A DNA stretch of 64,000 nt from an uncultured Collinsella sp. (GTDB lineage: Bacteria; Actinomycetota; Coriobacteriia; Coriobacteriales; Coriobacteriaceae): positions 124,001 through 188,000 of the forward strand of contig CAKUGF010000001.1 of assembly GCA_934654585.1 (NCBI GenBank), written 5' to 3'. This document shows, one piece after another, positions 25,879-32,508 of this stretch (positions are counted from its first letter, which is position 1; every line of letters begins with the position of its first letter). Below the pieces are notes generated by a model that was not told the origin of the DNA, ran no database searches, and saw only the letters and a list, made by a program, of their open reading frames with translations. Made by a program: the position numbers and the translations under genes.

Positions 25879-26763
25879 CTATCTGACGGCCTGGACGGCA
25901 AGTGCTTCTATTACGCGCTCGGCACCGGCGTCGATCAGAATGCTGCGATTGGCGATTTCTGTCGGAGCGACTGCCTCGCCAAGGTTGACGCATGCATACA
26001 TGGCGCGCTCGTTTTTGGCCGTCATCTGCCAAAACGGATACTTGATGATGACGGGCGTGTTGCCGCCCACGCCAAACTCCAGAAACAGCACGCGCATGCC
26101 GCTGTGCCGGCGCAAAAAGTCCTGATAGCGATCGGCTGCGGCATACCAGCCCTTATCCTGCACAAACGTATCGTCGGCGCGCAGGTTCATCGTAAGCGGC
26201 GCGCCGCAGTGGGGGCAATGGGGTACGAGCGCGGACGGAATGCGCAGGTCCTGTTGGGTAGCGACCATGTTACGCACGAGCTCTTCGTTGTCCCACGTTT
26301 CCTGGCAACAGGGCTTGCTGCACTGGAATAGGCCGTAGTCTCCTTGTGTATAAAAGAGTCGCCGCTTATCAAAACCGGCACGCTGAAAGCAATGGTCAAC
26401 GTTCGTGGTCAGCACAAAGTAGTCGCGGTCACGCAGCAGATCCAGGAGCTGTTCGTAGACCGGTTTGGGTATGGGGTCGTATCGGTTGCACTTAATGTAG
26501 CGGCTCCAAAACGCCCAATATTCCTCAAGCGAGTCGTAAGGGTAGAAGCCACCGGAATACATGTCGGCAAAGCCGTAGCGTGCGGCAAAGTCGCCAAAGA
26601 GCTCATCGAATCGCTCGCCCGAATAGGTGTATCCGGCGGCGGTCGAGAGTCCTGCTCCGGCACCGATTACCACGGCGTCAGATGCATCGAGTGCAGCTTG
26701 GAGCTTATCGATTTGTTTGGAGAAGGCTGCGGTAGATTGCCTCGTCAGACGCGAGAAAAACAT
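25879..26763 (-). CDS. SIR2-family protein, class M sirtuin (SirTM-like) (294 aa)
   Basis: The Rossmann NAD motif is VVIGAGAGLSTAAGYTYSG. YFVLTTNVDHCFQRAGF follows, with TQGDYGLFQC where classical sirtuins have the catalytic His region. Zinc-binding Cys are CSKPCC and CPHCG. Linkage to a macrodomain gene, overlapped here by 59 bp, is the hallmark of class M sirtuins, which ADP-ribosylate rather than deacetylate. In known systems the target is a lipoylated GcvH-like protein with an LplA2 partner; neither gene is in this window. The first ATG with AAGGTGAT upstream was taken as start. Confidence 0.88.
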   Translation of the reverse strand: MFFSRLTRQSTAAFSKQIDKLQAALDASDAVVIGAGAGLSTAAGYTYSGERFDELFGDFAARYGFADMYSGGFYPYDSLEEYWAFWSRYIKCNRYDPIPKPVYEQLLDLLRDRDYFVLTTNVDHCFQRAGFDKRRLFYTQGDYGLFQCSKPCCQETWDNEELVRNMVATQQDLRIPSALVPHCPHCGAPLTMNLRADDTFVQDKGWYAAADRYQDFLRRHSGMRVLFLEFGVGGNTPVIIKYPFWQMTAKNERAMYACVNLGEAVAPTEIANRSILIDAGAERVIEALAVQAVR

Positions 26764-27490
26764 TGAAGATCACCTTAAGGTTGGGGTCGTTATGGTCTAG
26801 ATGATGACGAACGGTATCGATGGCCACGCGCGCGGCGGCATCTTGCGGATAACCAAACACGCCCGTCGAGATGCAGCAGAATGCAAGCGTGCCGAGTCCT
26901 CGGCGTGTCGCTTCTTCCAGGCAGCTGGTGTAGCAGCGACGTAGCAGCAATTCCTCGCGCGGGCCAGGCTTATGGCTGGGTACGACGGGGCCGACGGTGT
27001 GGAAAACGTAGCTGCTGGGTAGATTGAACGCCGGCGTAACCTTGACGCGTGCTGTTGGTTCCTCGTGCCCCTGCTCGTCCATGAGATTGGCGCACGCCAG
27101 ACGTAACTGCATGCCGGCGTAGGTGTGGATGGCATTGTCGATGCAGCGATGCCCTGGCACAAAGCAGCCGAGCATCTGACTGTTGGCGGCATTGACGATG
27201 GCATCGGCCTTAAGCAGCGTAATGTCGCCGCGCCAGATGGCAACGCGATCGCGGTAGGGGAGCGTGCTGGCATCGGTCGCTCCGCCGCGCTCAAGAAGGC
27301 GTTGCTGCAAGTAGGTGTCTTGTATGTCGAGCGTCTCGGCCGCAAGCGCCTCGGGCGGCCGCACGTTCATAAGGGCCCTGAGCAAATCGCGCTGCTCGCT
27401 GGCACCGGCAGGTACAGCAATGCTGCGCCCGTCTGGCCGCTCATCGAGCAATGCCTTGATAAGCCAAACGCGGCGTTCGGCCTGATTCAT
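26705..27490 (-). CDS. Zinc-dependent macrodomain protein-ADP-ribose hydrolase (261 aa)
   Basis: The macrodomain occupies about 85-255: WRGDITLLKADAIVNAANSQMLGCFVPGHRCIDNAIH, ARVKVTPAFNLPSSYVFHTVGP and STGVFGYPQDAAARVA, read in segments. The GCFxPxHxCIDNAIH motif is that of the zinc-containing microbial MacroD-like hydrolases linked to SirTM, which remove mono-ADP-ribose. AGGAGG precedes ATG 27490. It is the first gene of the pair, so writer and eraser of the modification are co-expressed. Confidence 0.9.
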   Translation of the reverse strand: MNQAERRVWLIKALLDERPDGRSIAVPAGASEQRDLLRALMNVRPPEALAAETLDIQDTYLQQRLLERGGATDASTLPYRDRVAIWRGDITLLKADAIVNAANSQMLGCFVPGHRCIDNAIHTYAGMQLRLACANLMDEQGHEEPTARVKVTPAFNLPSSYVFHTVGPVVPSHKPGPREELLLRRCYTSCLEEATRRGLGTLAFCCISTGVFGYPQDAAARVAIDTVRHHLDHNDPNLKVIFNVFLASDEAIYRSLLQTNR

Positions 27491-27568
27491 GGCCTTCCTC
27501 CTGTTCGATTGAGATGGTTTCGCTCGACAGTAGTGTGCGGCCCAACGCGCCTCTGTAAAAGAAGGCAC

Positions 27569-27607
27569 AAAAAGGTAAGCGCCGTGGAGCGGTATGCCCC
27601 ACGGCGC
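27569..27607 (-). terminator. Terminator of the HxlR gene
   Basis: The 9-bp stem GCGCCGTGG/CCACGGCGC is followed on the minus strand by a T-rich stretch (complement of the AAAAAGG at 27569). It lies downstream of the minus-strand gene ending at 27632. Confidence 0.8.
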
Positions 27608-27631
27608 TCAATGTGCAGAAGCCCGCCGCTG

Positions 27632-27964
27632 TTAGGAGTTTCGCACGAGCTGCTGATAGTCGGTACCCCATTCCACAAGGGAATCGATGATGGGCATAAG
27701 GCTGTGGCCCAGCTCGCTGAGTGCGTATTCGGTGCGGATGGGTGTCTCGGGGATGACGGTGCGCGTGATGAGGCCCGCGGTATCCATTTCCTTAAGGTTG
27801 GACGAAAGCACCTTTTGGCTAATGCCGGGGATAGCGCGATGCAGCGCGTTGAAGCCCATGGGATGGTCTATGAGCTGTTGGATGATATAGATCTTCCACT
27901 TGTTGCCAAAGAGTTGAAAACACGTGGCAACAGGGCAGGGAGGCAGTTCTTCTTTGGTAAGCAT
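27632..27964 (-). CDS. HxlR-family winged-helix regulator (110 aa)
   Basis: CPVATCFQLFGNKWKIYIIQQL, MGFNALHRAIPGISQKVLSSNLKEM and GLITRTVIPETPIRTEYALSELG are the HxlR/MarR-like wing and recognition helices. Cys9 and Cys14 near the N-terminus recall the redox-sensing Cys of YodB/HypR-type HxlR proteins. The gene diverges from the peptide-modification cluster beginning at 28164, with a TTACC-N4-GGTAA dyad between, so it probably controls that cluster, perhaps in response to oxidants or electrophiles. Confidence 0.92.
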   Translation of the reverse strand: MLTKEELPPCPVATCFQLFGNKWKIYIIQQLIDHPMGFNALHRAIPGISQKVLSSNLKEMDTAGLITRTVIPETPIRTEYALSELGHSLMPIIDSLVEWGTDYQQLVRNS

Positions 27965-28027
27965 GGAGACTCCTCAATCGTGTGGACAGCTTTCATTATC
28001 GCAGCCGCTGTCGTTTGCGGCTACTAC

Positions 28028-28041
28028 TTACCTTTTGGTAA
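28028..28041. promoter_or_regulatory. Candidate HxlR operator
   Basis: The palindrome TTACC-TTTT-GGTAA lies between the divergent HxlR gene and the precursor-peptide gene. HxlR-type repressors bind short dyads of this size. Confidence 0.5.
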
Positions 28042-28163
28042 CTGGCTAATAGATTGGTGCCTTCTTTTGGTCGTTGCGCGCTTTTTGCATGATGCATATA
28101 GACGCAAAGAGCGTCAAAAACTGGATGGCTTCGCCCGGCCATCCTCGACCGAAAGGAAATGCC

Positions 28164-28424
28164 ATGTCCGAGAATCTCGAGAACGTCGCCGCTTTCGCCT
28201 CCTGCGGTACCGCCGATCCTGCGCCCGCTTGCGGCTCCGCCGACCCTGCGCCCGCTTGCGGCTCCGCCGACCCCAAGGCCGCTCCCGCTTGCGGTTCTGC
28301 CGATCCGGCTGCTGCTCCTGCCTGCGGCTCTGCCGACCCGGCTGCTGCCCCTGCCTGCGGCTCCGCTGATCCGGCTGCTGCTCCTGCCTGCGGCACCGCT
28401 TGCGGCGCTGCCGACGCTCAGTAA
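28164..28424 (+). CDS. ACGX-repeat precursor peptide of a radical-SAM RiPP system (86 aa)
   Basis: A 13-residue leader (MSENLENVAAFAS) is followed by tandem units: CGTADPAPA, CGSADPAPA, CGSADPKAAPA, three times CGSADPAAAPA, then CGTACGAADAQ. Eight Cys fall at 14, 23, 32, 43, 54, 65, 76 and 80, and seven have Asp four residues later (C-x3-D). Five of the Cys units are ACGS and two are ACG-T/A, fitting the ACGX-repeat peptide class. GAAAGGAAA precedes ATG 28164. Three genes for a flavin/ferredoxin protein, a SPASM radical SAM enzyme and a nitroreductase follow with short gaps. I infer a ribosomally made peptide whose Cys residues are modified, possibly by Cys-to-Asp thioether links as in freyrasin. 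Confidence 0.9.
   Translation: MSENLENVAAFASCGTADPAPACGSADPAPACGSADPKAAPACGSADPAAAPACGSADPAAAPACGSADPAAAPACGTACGAADAQ
28200..28410 (+). repeat. In-frame 27/33-bp tandem repeats inside the precursor gene
   Basis: The ACGSADP units are tandem at the DNA level, two of 27 bp and four of 33 bp, all keeping the reading frame. Silent changes are scattered among copies (GGCTCC, GGTTCT, GGCTCT), so the array is not perfectly fresh. Copy number could change by slippage or recombination without breaking the gene. Confidence 0.85.
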
Positions 28425-28448
28425 GCAATCGCTAGGAAGGGACTCGTA

Positions 28449-29069
28449 ATGGATGCTCAGACTTGCCTCAAAAAGATGCAGCTTGCCGGGACGCTCTCTC
28501 TGGCAACCGTGGACGAAAGTGGCGCACCGCAAATTCGCTGCGTGAGCGCCGTCCATTACGAGCCCCGTGCTATCTACTTTCTCACGGCACGTGGCAAGGA
28601 GATGGCTCGTCAGCTTATGGCCGATGGGCGTGTCCAAACGCTCGTTCACACGCGGTTTAACGAGATGATCCGCATGTCCGGCGTTGCCGCTCCCGTCTCG
28701 GAGTCCGAGCAAGTTCACTGGCGCGATGTCATTTATGCCGAGCAGCCGTATCTTGCTAACGTTTATCCCGGTGATACGCGCGAGATCAACATCATCTTTA
28801 AGGTTGAGAACATAGTGCTCGACTACTTTAACCTGGGAGTTCATCCCATCGAGCGCGCGGTCTTTACCTTGGACGAGAGCATGGCACCTGCGCCCGCCAA
28901 GGGCTTCTGCATCGATGCCGATGCGTGTATCGGTTGCGGCACCTGCCTTGAGCACTGCCCGCAGAAGTGCATCGAGCCGGGAGACTCATATCGCATAGAG
29001 CCCGAGCACTGCCTACATTGCGGTGCCTGTGTCGAGAATTGTCCCGTCGGCGCCGTTGCGCGCCTGTAG
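28449..29069 (+). CDS. Pyridoxamine-phosphate-oxidase-like protein with two 4Fe-4S clusters (206 aa)
   Basis: Residues ~1-125 form a split-barrel flavin-binding fold (LSLATVDESGAPQIRCVSAV, AIYFLTARGKEMARQL, FNEMIRMSGVA). Residues ~150-206 are a bacterial ferredoxin with CIGCGTCLEHCPQKC and CLHCGACVENCP. AGGAAGG precedes ATG 28449, 24 bp after the precursor gene. It is a likely flavin/Fe-S electron carrier for the radical SAM enzyme, whose auxiliary clusters and SAM cleavage need reductant. A role as a peptide-modifying oxidoreductase is the alternative. Confidence 0.88.
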   Translation: MDAQTCLKKMQLAGTLSLATVDESGAPQIRCVSAVHYEPRAIYFLTARGKEMARQLMADGRVQTLVHTRFNEMIRMSGVAAPVSESEQVHWRDVIYAEQPYLANVYPGDTREINIIFKVENIVLDYFNLGVHPIERAVFTLDESMAPAPAKGFCIDADACIGCGTCLEHCPQKCIEPGDSYRIEPEHCLHCGACVENCPVGAVARL

Positions 29070-29115
29070 CCCAAATACCGTCATCAGTTTCAACATCGAC
29101 CAAGGGAGTCCCACG

Positions 29116-30162
29116 ATGCAAAAGCCTGCGTTTGCCTTCCAATGGCATATTACGGATGAATGTGATCAGCGTTGCAAACATTGCTATATCTTTGCCAACG
29201 GTGCCTGCGCCGGTTTTAAGCGCATACCGTGGGAACAAATGGTCCAGGTCGTCGATCAGGCCCAGGCGCTCTGCGAGCGCATCGGTCGCCAGCCGTACTT
29301 TTACGTTACGGGCGGTGACCCCATTCTTCATCCCGATTTTTGGCGCCTTGCTGAGCTCCTGCACGAACGCGGTTTTATGTGGTGCGTGATGGGCAATCCG
29401 TTCCATCTGACCGATGAGGTCTGCGTTCGCATGAAAGAGCTGGGTTGTCGCAAATACCAGCTCTCGCTTGATGGACTCGAGGCAACGCACGATTACTTCC
29501 GTAAACCCGGCTCGTTTGCCGAGACCATGCGTGCGATTGAATGTCTTAAGCGCGCGGGTATCTGGGTTGCCGTTATGAACACGGTTTCGAGCATGAATGC
29601 TGCCGAGTTGCCGCAGCTCATCGATCTGGTGGCAAGCCTCGAGGTCGACGTGTTCGCCTTTGGTCGGTACTGCCCCACGTCGGGCCAAAAGCGCGACGAG
29701 TTCCATTTGGAACCGCTGGAGTATCGCGATGTGCTGCTGGCCGCACAGGAGCGTATGGAGTTCCATCAGGCGGCGGGCTGCAAGACGTTCTTCCAGCTCA
29801 AGGATCACCTGTGGACGCTGCTTTTGTGGGAGCAGGGTAAGTTCACCATTCCCGAGGACGCCAAGCCCGGCATGATCTATGACGGCTGCCACTGCGGTAC
29901 GGGTCATATGACGGTGCTGCCTACGGGTGATGTCTATGCGTGTCGCCGCATGGAGAGCAAGGTGGGTAACGTTGCCGAAAACTCGCTGGAGGAGCTCTTC
30001 TTCTCTCCGCAAATGGAAGCCAAACGCGATTTTAAGAAGTTCAAGAAATGCGCCAAGTGCGAGCTCTTTGGTTGGTGCCGCGGATGTCCTGCGGTGACGT
30101 ACGGCTACACGGGCGACATGTACGATGCCGACCCCCAGTGCTGGAAAGAGATTGAGGAATAG
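29116..30162 (+). CDS. Radical SAM/SPASM peptide maturase, ACGX-system type (348 aa)
   Basis: The radical SAM cluster motif is C16-x3-C20-x2-C23 (ITDECDQRCKHCY), followed by the SAM-binding YVTGGDP. The C-terminal SPASM domain provides Cys for auxiliary clusters: YDGCHCGTGHMTVLPTGDV then ACRR, KKCAKCELFGWCRGCPA and a final QCW. SPASM enzymes modify ribosomal peptides by forming thioether or C-C bonds, or reshape chiral centres. Co-location directly after an ACGX-repeat precursor makes that peptide the expected substrate. AGGGAG precedes ATG 29116; a longer frame to 29023 overlaps the ferredoxin gene and is unlikely. Confidence 0.93.
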   Translation: MQKPAFAFQWHITDECDQRCKHCYIFANGACAGFKRIPWEQMVQVVDQAQALCERIGRQPYFYVTGGDPILHPDFWRLAELLHERGFMWCVMGNPFHLTDEVCVRMKELGCRKYQLSLDGLEATHDYFRKPGSFAETMRAIECLKRAGIWVAVMNTVSSMNAAELPQLIDLVASLEVDVFAFGRYCPTSGQKRDEFHLEPLEYRDVLLAAQERMEFHQAAGCKTFFQLKDHLWTLLLWEQGKFTIPEDAKPGMIYDGCHCGTGHMTVLPTGDVYACRRMESKVGNVAENSLEELFFSPQMEAKRDFKKFKKCAKCELFGWCRGCPAVTYGYTGDMYDADPQCWKEIEE

Positions 30163-30169
30163 GATTGCC

Positions 30170-30748
30170 ATGGATACGCTTGGGCTAATCAAAACGAGGC
30201 GTTCGATCCGGAAGTACGCGGACAGGCAGGTGTCTCGCGAGGATGTCGAGAAGGTGCTTGAGGCGGGGATTTATGCCGCCAACGCCGGCGGCGGACAGCG
30301 CAGTATGGTGGTTGCCGTGCGCAACGCCGAGCTTGCCGCACGCATCGGTCGCATGAACATGGCGGGCTTTAGCCGCACCGGCCTGGTGGGAAACTACGTG
30401 AGTCGCGACCAGCCGAGCGTCATCGACAACCCGGCAATTAAAAACGGCTTCTATGATGCGCCGACGGTGTTTTGCATCTTCTGCCAAGAGCGTTTTTTGT
30501 TTAGCGTTGCCGATGCGTTTGCCATTGCGCAGAACATGACGCTCGAGGCCCATGCGCTGGGACTTGGAAGCTGTATCGTTAGCCGCGCCGAGAAGACGTT
30601 CGCCTCGGAAGAAGGCCAGGAACTGCTCAAATCTTGGGGCGTGCCAGAAGGCTATATCTGCCGAGCATTCGTAACGCTCGGTTACTGCGACGGCCCCTAT
30701 CCTCCCGCCAAACCGCGCCGCGACGGCCGTTCGCTTATCGTTGAATAG
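30170..30748 (+). CDS. Nitroreductase-family FMN oxidoreductase (192 aa)
   Basis: KTRRSIRKYADRQVSREDVEKVLEAGIYAAN is the classic FMN-phosphate-binding start. NMTLEAHALGLGSCIV and WGVPEGYICRAFVTLGY complete the nitroreductase fold. It starts 7 bp after the radical SAM gene with GAGGAATAGG as ribosome site, so it belongs to the same operon. Within a RiPP cluster such enzymes oxidise backbone or azoline rings, or recycle electrons; a plain housekeeping nitroreductase is also possible. Confidence 0.88.
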   Translation: MDTLGLIKTRRSIRKYADRQVSREDVEKVLEAGIYAANAGGGQRSMVVAVRNAELAARIGRMNMAGFSRTGLVGNYVSRDQPSVIDNPAIKNGFYDAPTVFCIFCQERFLFSVADAFAIAQNMTLEAHALGLGSCIVSRAEKTFASEEGQELLKSWGVPEGYICRAFVTLGYCDGPYPPAKPRRDGRSLIVE

Positions 30749-30798
30749 TCATCGGGGGCGTTCTTTAACGACTAGTCATTTAAGAACGTCCCCGATGA
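30749..30798. repeat. GGGGAC palindrome with ACTAGT centre, after the RiPP operon
   Basis: TCATCGGGG-GCGTTCTT and AAGAACGTCCCCGATGA flank GACTAGTC. It belongs to the same family as 38068..38147 and 52358..52442, and may also terminate the operon. Confidence 0.8.
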
Positions 30799-30814
30799 TC
30801 TAATCTGAAAGGTC

Positions 30815-31044
30815 GTGGTCAAAAAAGGGCAAATATGAGTACTGTTGCCATTATGGTTGCATTTATTTTGCTATAAATAGTAGCTCCTGATGAGATTTGT
30901 TCCCATTAGAAACAACTTTTATTGAACATATGAGGAGAAATAGCATCGTCTGTGGGCGCATGGGACGTTGAATAGTTCCTGAAATGATCAAAATTGCTGC
31001 TACTAAACAGGTAGCAGTACTCATATTTGCCCTTTTTTGACCAC
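30815..31044. mobile_element. MITE-like element with perfect 30-bp terminal inverted repeats
   Basis: The 30 bp at 30815-30844 (GTGGTCAAAAAAGGGCAAAT onward) reappear as an exact reverse complement at 31015-31044. The ~170-bp interior is markedly AT-rich against the surrounding sequence and has no plausible gene. No clear target-site duplication is visible. It lies in the 495-bp gene-free stretch 30749-31243. No transposase is present in the window, so any mobility would act in trans. Confidence 0.75.
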
Positions 31045-31143
31045 AGCCCCCTCGGAAACTTTTTCCTGAGGCATCAAACAGCCATAATCCAAAGGTCGCC
31101 TCAAACAATTAGCCGGTTAAGAGCTCCATGACTACCTAAAAGT

Positions 31144-31198
31144 TGTACACCAGCATCCAAAGATGTCGAAAAATGTCGACTTTGGATGCTGGTGTACA
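31144..31198 (-). terminator. 19-bp stem hairpin downstream of glutaredoxin
   Basis: TGTACACCAGCATCCAAAG pairs perfectly with 31180-31198 around a 17-nt loop that repeats ATGTCGA. On the minus strand it is followed by ACTTTTAGG. Its perfect 19-bp stem is longer than most terminators and it may be another repeat element. Confidence 0.6.
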
Positions 31199-31243
31199 TG
31201 TTTGGGTCGTATGGGCTGGGGCGTCCCGGCCGCGACGCGCGTG

Positions 31244-31489
31244 TTAGAGCAGGTTCTCCTGCACCCATGCGATGATGTCGCTCGACTCGTAGAGCGGCTT
31301 GCCGTCGATGAACAGACAGGGAACCTGGCGCTTTCCTCCGACGGCGATGAGCGTCTGCTCGGCATCGGGGTCGGTCGAGATGTTGCGCTCGGGGATGGTC
31401 ACGCCATTGTCCGCCAGGAAGCGCTTTACCTTAATGCAATACGGGCATCCGGTCATAACGTACAACACGAGTTCGTGATGAGTAGCCAT
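31244..31489 (-). CDS. Glutaredoxin-like protein (81 aa)
   Basis: The thioredoxin-fold start LVLYVMTGCPYCIKVKRFL carries the CPYC active site. KRQVPCLFIDGKPLYESSDIIAWVQ supplies the cis-Pro and GSH-site region. Start 31489 has GGAGACCT upstream; the longer frame to 31603 overlaps the TipAS gene. It follows the XRE-TipAS gene by ~50 bp on the same strand. It is expected to reduce small disulfides in the cytoplasm. Confidence 0.9.
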   Translation of the reverse strand: MATHHELVLYVMTGCPYCIKVKRFLADNGVTIPERNISTDPDAEQTLIAVGGKRQVPCLFIDGKPLYESSDIIAWVQENLL

Positions 31490-31539
31490 AGGTCTCCAAT
31501 CGGTTGGGTTTTGATTGAGATACCCAAAGCCGTTGCAGT

Positions 31540-32367
31540 CTAAGCACGAGTCAGCGACGACTCGATTGCCTGAACCAGAAACGCCGTGGCCCCGGTGCCG
31601 CATGGCTTGTCGTAGTAGTCTACGAAGCGCTGGTCGGCGAGGTAACCGTGGGCGAGCCCCAGATATGCCTCGTCCTGGGGCTCACTGCCCCAGTTGAGAG
31701 CTATCCAGCGGCGATGCATCGCGACGAGCTTGCGAGCCTCGCTGCCTTCCGGTTCGCCATCGCCCATGGCAATCGAGAGCTGGCCCAAAATGGCACGTTC
31801 AAGCTCCTTCATGTCGTTCCATGTCTGAGGGTCCATGTCCAGCAGCGCTTCGTTTGCCGCATCGACGGCTTCGTCGCCATAACGCGCCCGGGCCTCGGCA
31901 CCGTAGCGCTCCTCGTTTTCCTGAACGGTGCGCCAGCGCTCCAGTTGCGGCAGGACGGCGCCCATGAGCGAGACGGCTTCGTCGAGCGACATGCCGGTGT
32001 TTTGTGCCAGGCGCGGGGCACAATCCTCGATCATTGCCTCCATGGTGGTCTCGTAGGTGTACTTGCCGTGGTCGTAGCACCATTTGCAGTAATGATCGGT
32101 CGTGGCGCCCGTAGCGTCGGTGCCGCAGTCATCGGGCGTGAGCAGCATGCCGCAGCTCTCGCAGTAGTGTTCGGGCATTTCGAGCAGGTGAGACAGTGGT
32201 TCTCCGGTTACGGCGGCAATGAGCTTCATCATATCGATGCCCGGCGTGACCTCGCCGCGCTCCCAGCGGCTGACGGCTTGGCGCGTTACATAGAGCTTGG
32301 CGGCGAGCTGCTCTTGGGTGAGATTGTTGGCGCGACGGACGGCGATGAGTTTTTCTGCAAAGGCCAT
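31540..32367 (-). CDS. XRE regulator fused to zinc ribbon and TipAS domain (275 aa)
   Basis: Residues 1-60 are an XRE helix-turn-helix (NNLTQEQLAAKLYVTRQAVSRWERGEV). Residues ~66-100 form a putative zinc ribbon with Cys at 69, 72, 81, 94 and 97 (CESCGM, CKWCYD). Residues ~105-270 are a TipAS-like antibiotic-recognition domain (RYGAEARARYGDEAVDAANE, LVAMHRRWIALNWG, YDKPCGTGATAFLVQAI). TipAS is normally attached to a MerR DNA-binding domain, so this is a domain swap. TipAS traps thiopeptides and related compounds, so a drug-sensing repressor or activator is likely. The divergent trmO gene lies 140 bp away. Confidence 0.88.
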   Translation of the reverse strand: MAFAEKLIAVRRANNLTQEQLAAKLYVTRQAVSRWERGEVTPGIDMMKLIAAVTGEPLSHLLEMPEHYCESCGMLLTPDDCGTDATGATTDHYCKWCYDHGKYTYETTMEAMIEDCAPRLAQNTGMSLDEAVSLMGAVLPQLERWRTVQENEERYGAEARARYGDEAVDAANEALLDMDPQTWNDMKELERAILGQLSIAMGDGEPEGSEARKLVAMHRRWIALNWGSEPQDEAYLGLAHGYLADQRFVDYYDKPCGTGATAFLVQAIESSLTRA

Positions 32368-32508
32368 GACGGCTCCTCTCTGCTGGTTGATGGCTTAAGC
32401 ATACGCGGCGGTAGGCACCCTTCCAAGCAACCGTTGGTTGCACGTTCGGCGACCGCGGTGGGGGATTGTGCGCAGCGCCTCGTGCGCCCATGCCGTACAA
32501 TGACCGGC

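Noticed and set aside
27965..28369. Plus-strand membrane-like frame running through the HxlR/precursor intergenic region
   Set aside because: It has two hydrophobic stretches, but no ribosome site, and it runs into the precursor gene in another frame, kept open only by the GC-rich repeats.
28046..28396. Minus-strand Pro/Gln/Ala/Gly repeat peptide opposite the precursor
   Set aside because: It simply reads the same tandem DNA in reverse, without a ribosome site. The plus strand has the conserved leader, operon and maturase.
28200..28410. CRISPR-like array
   Set aside because: The repeats are tandem, in frame, without unique spacers, and encode ACGSADP units.
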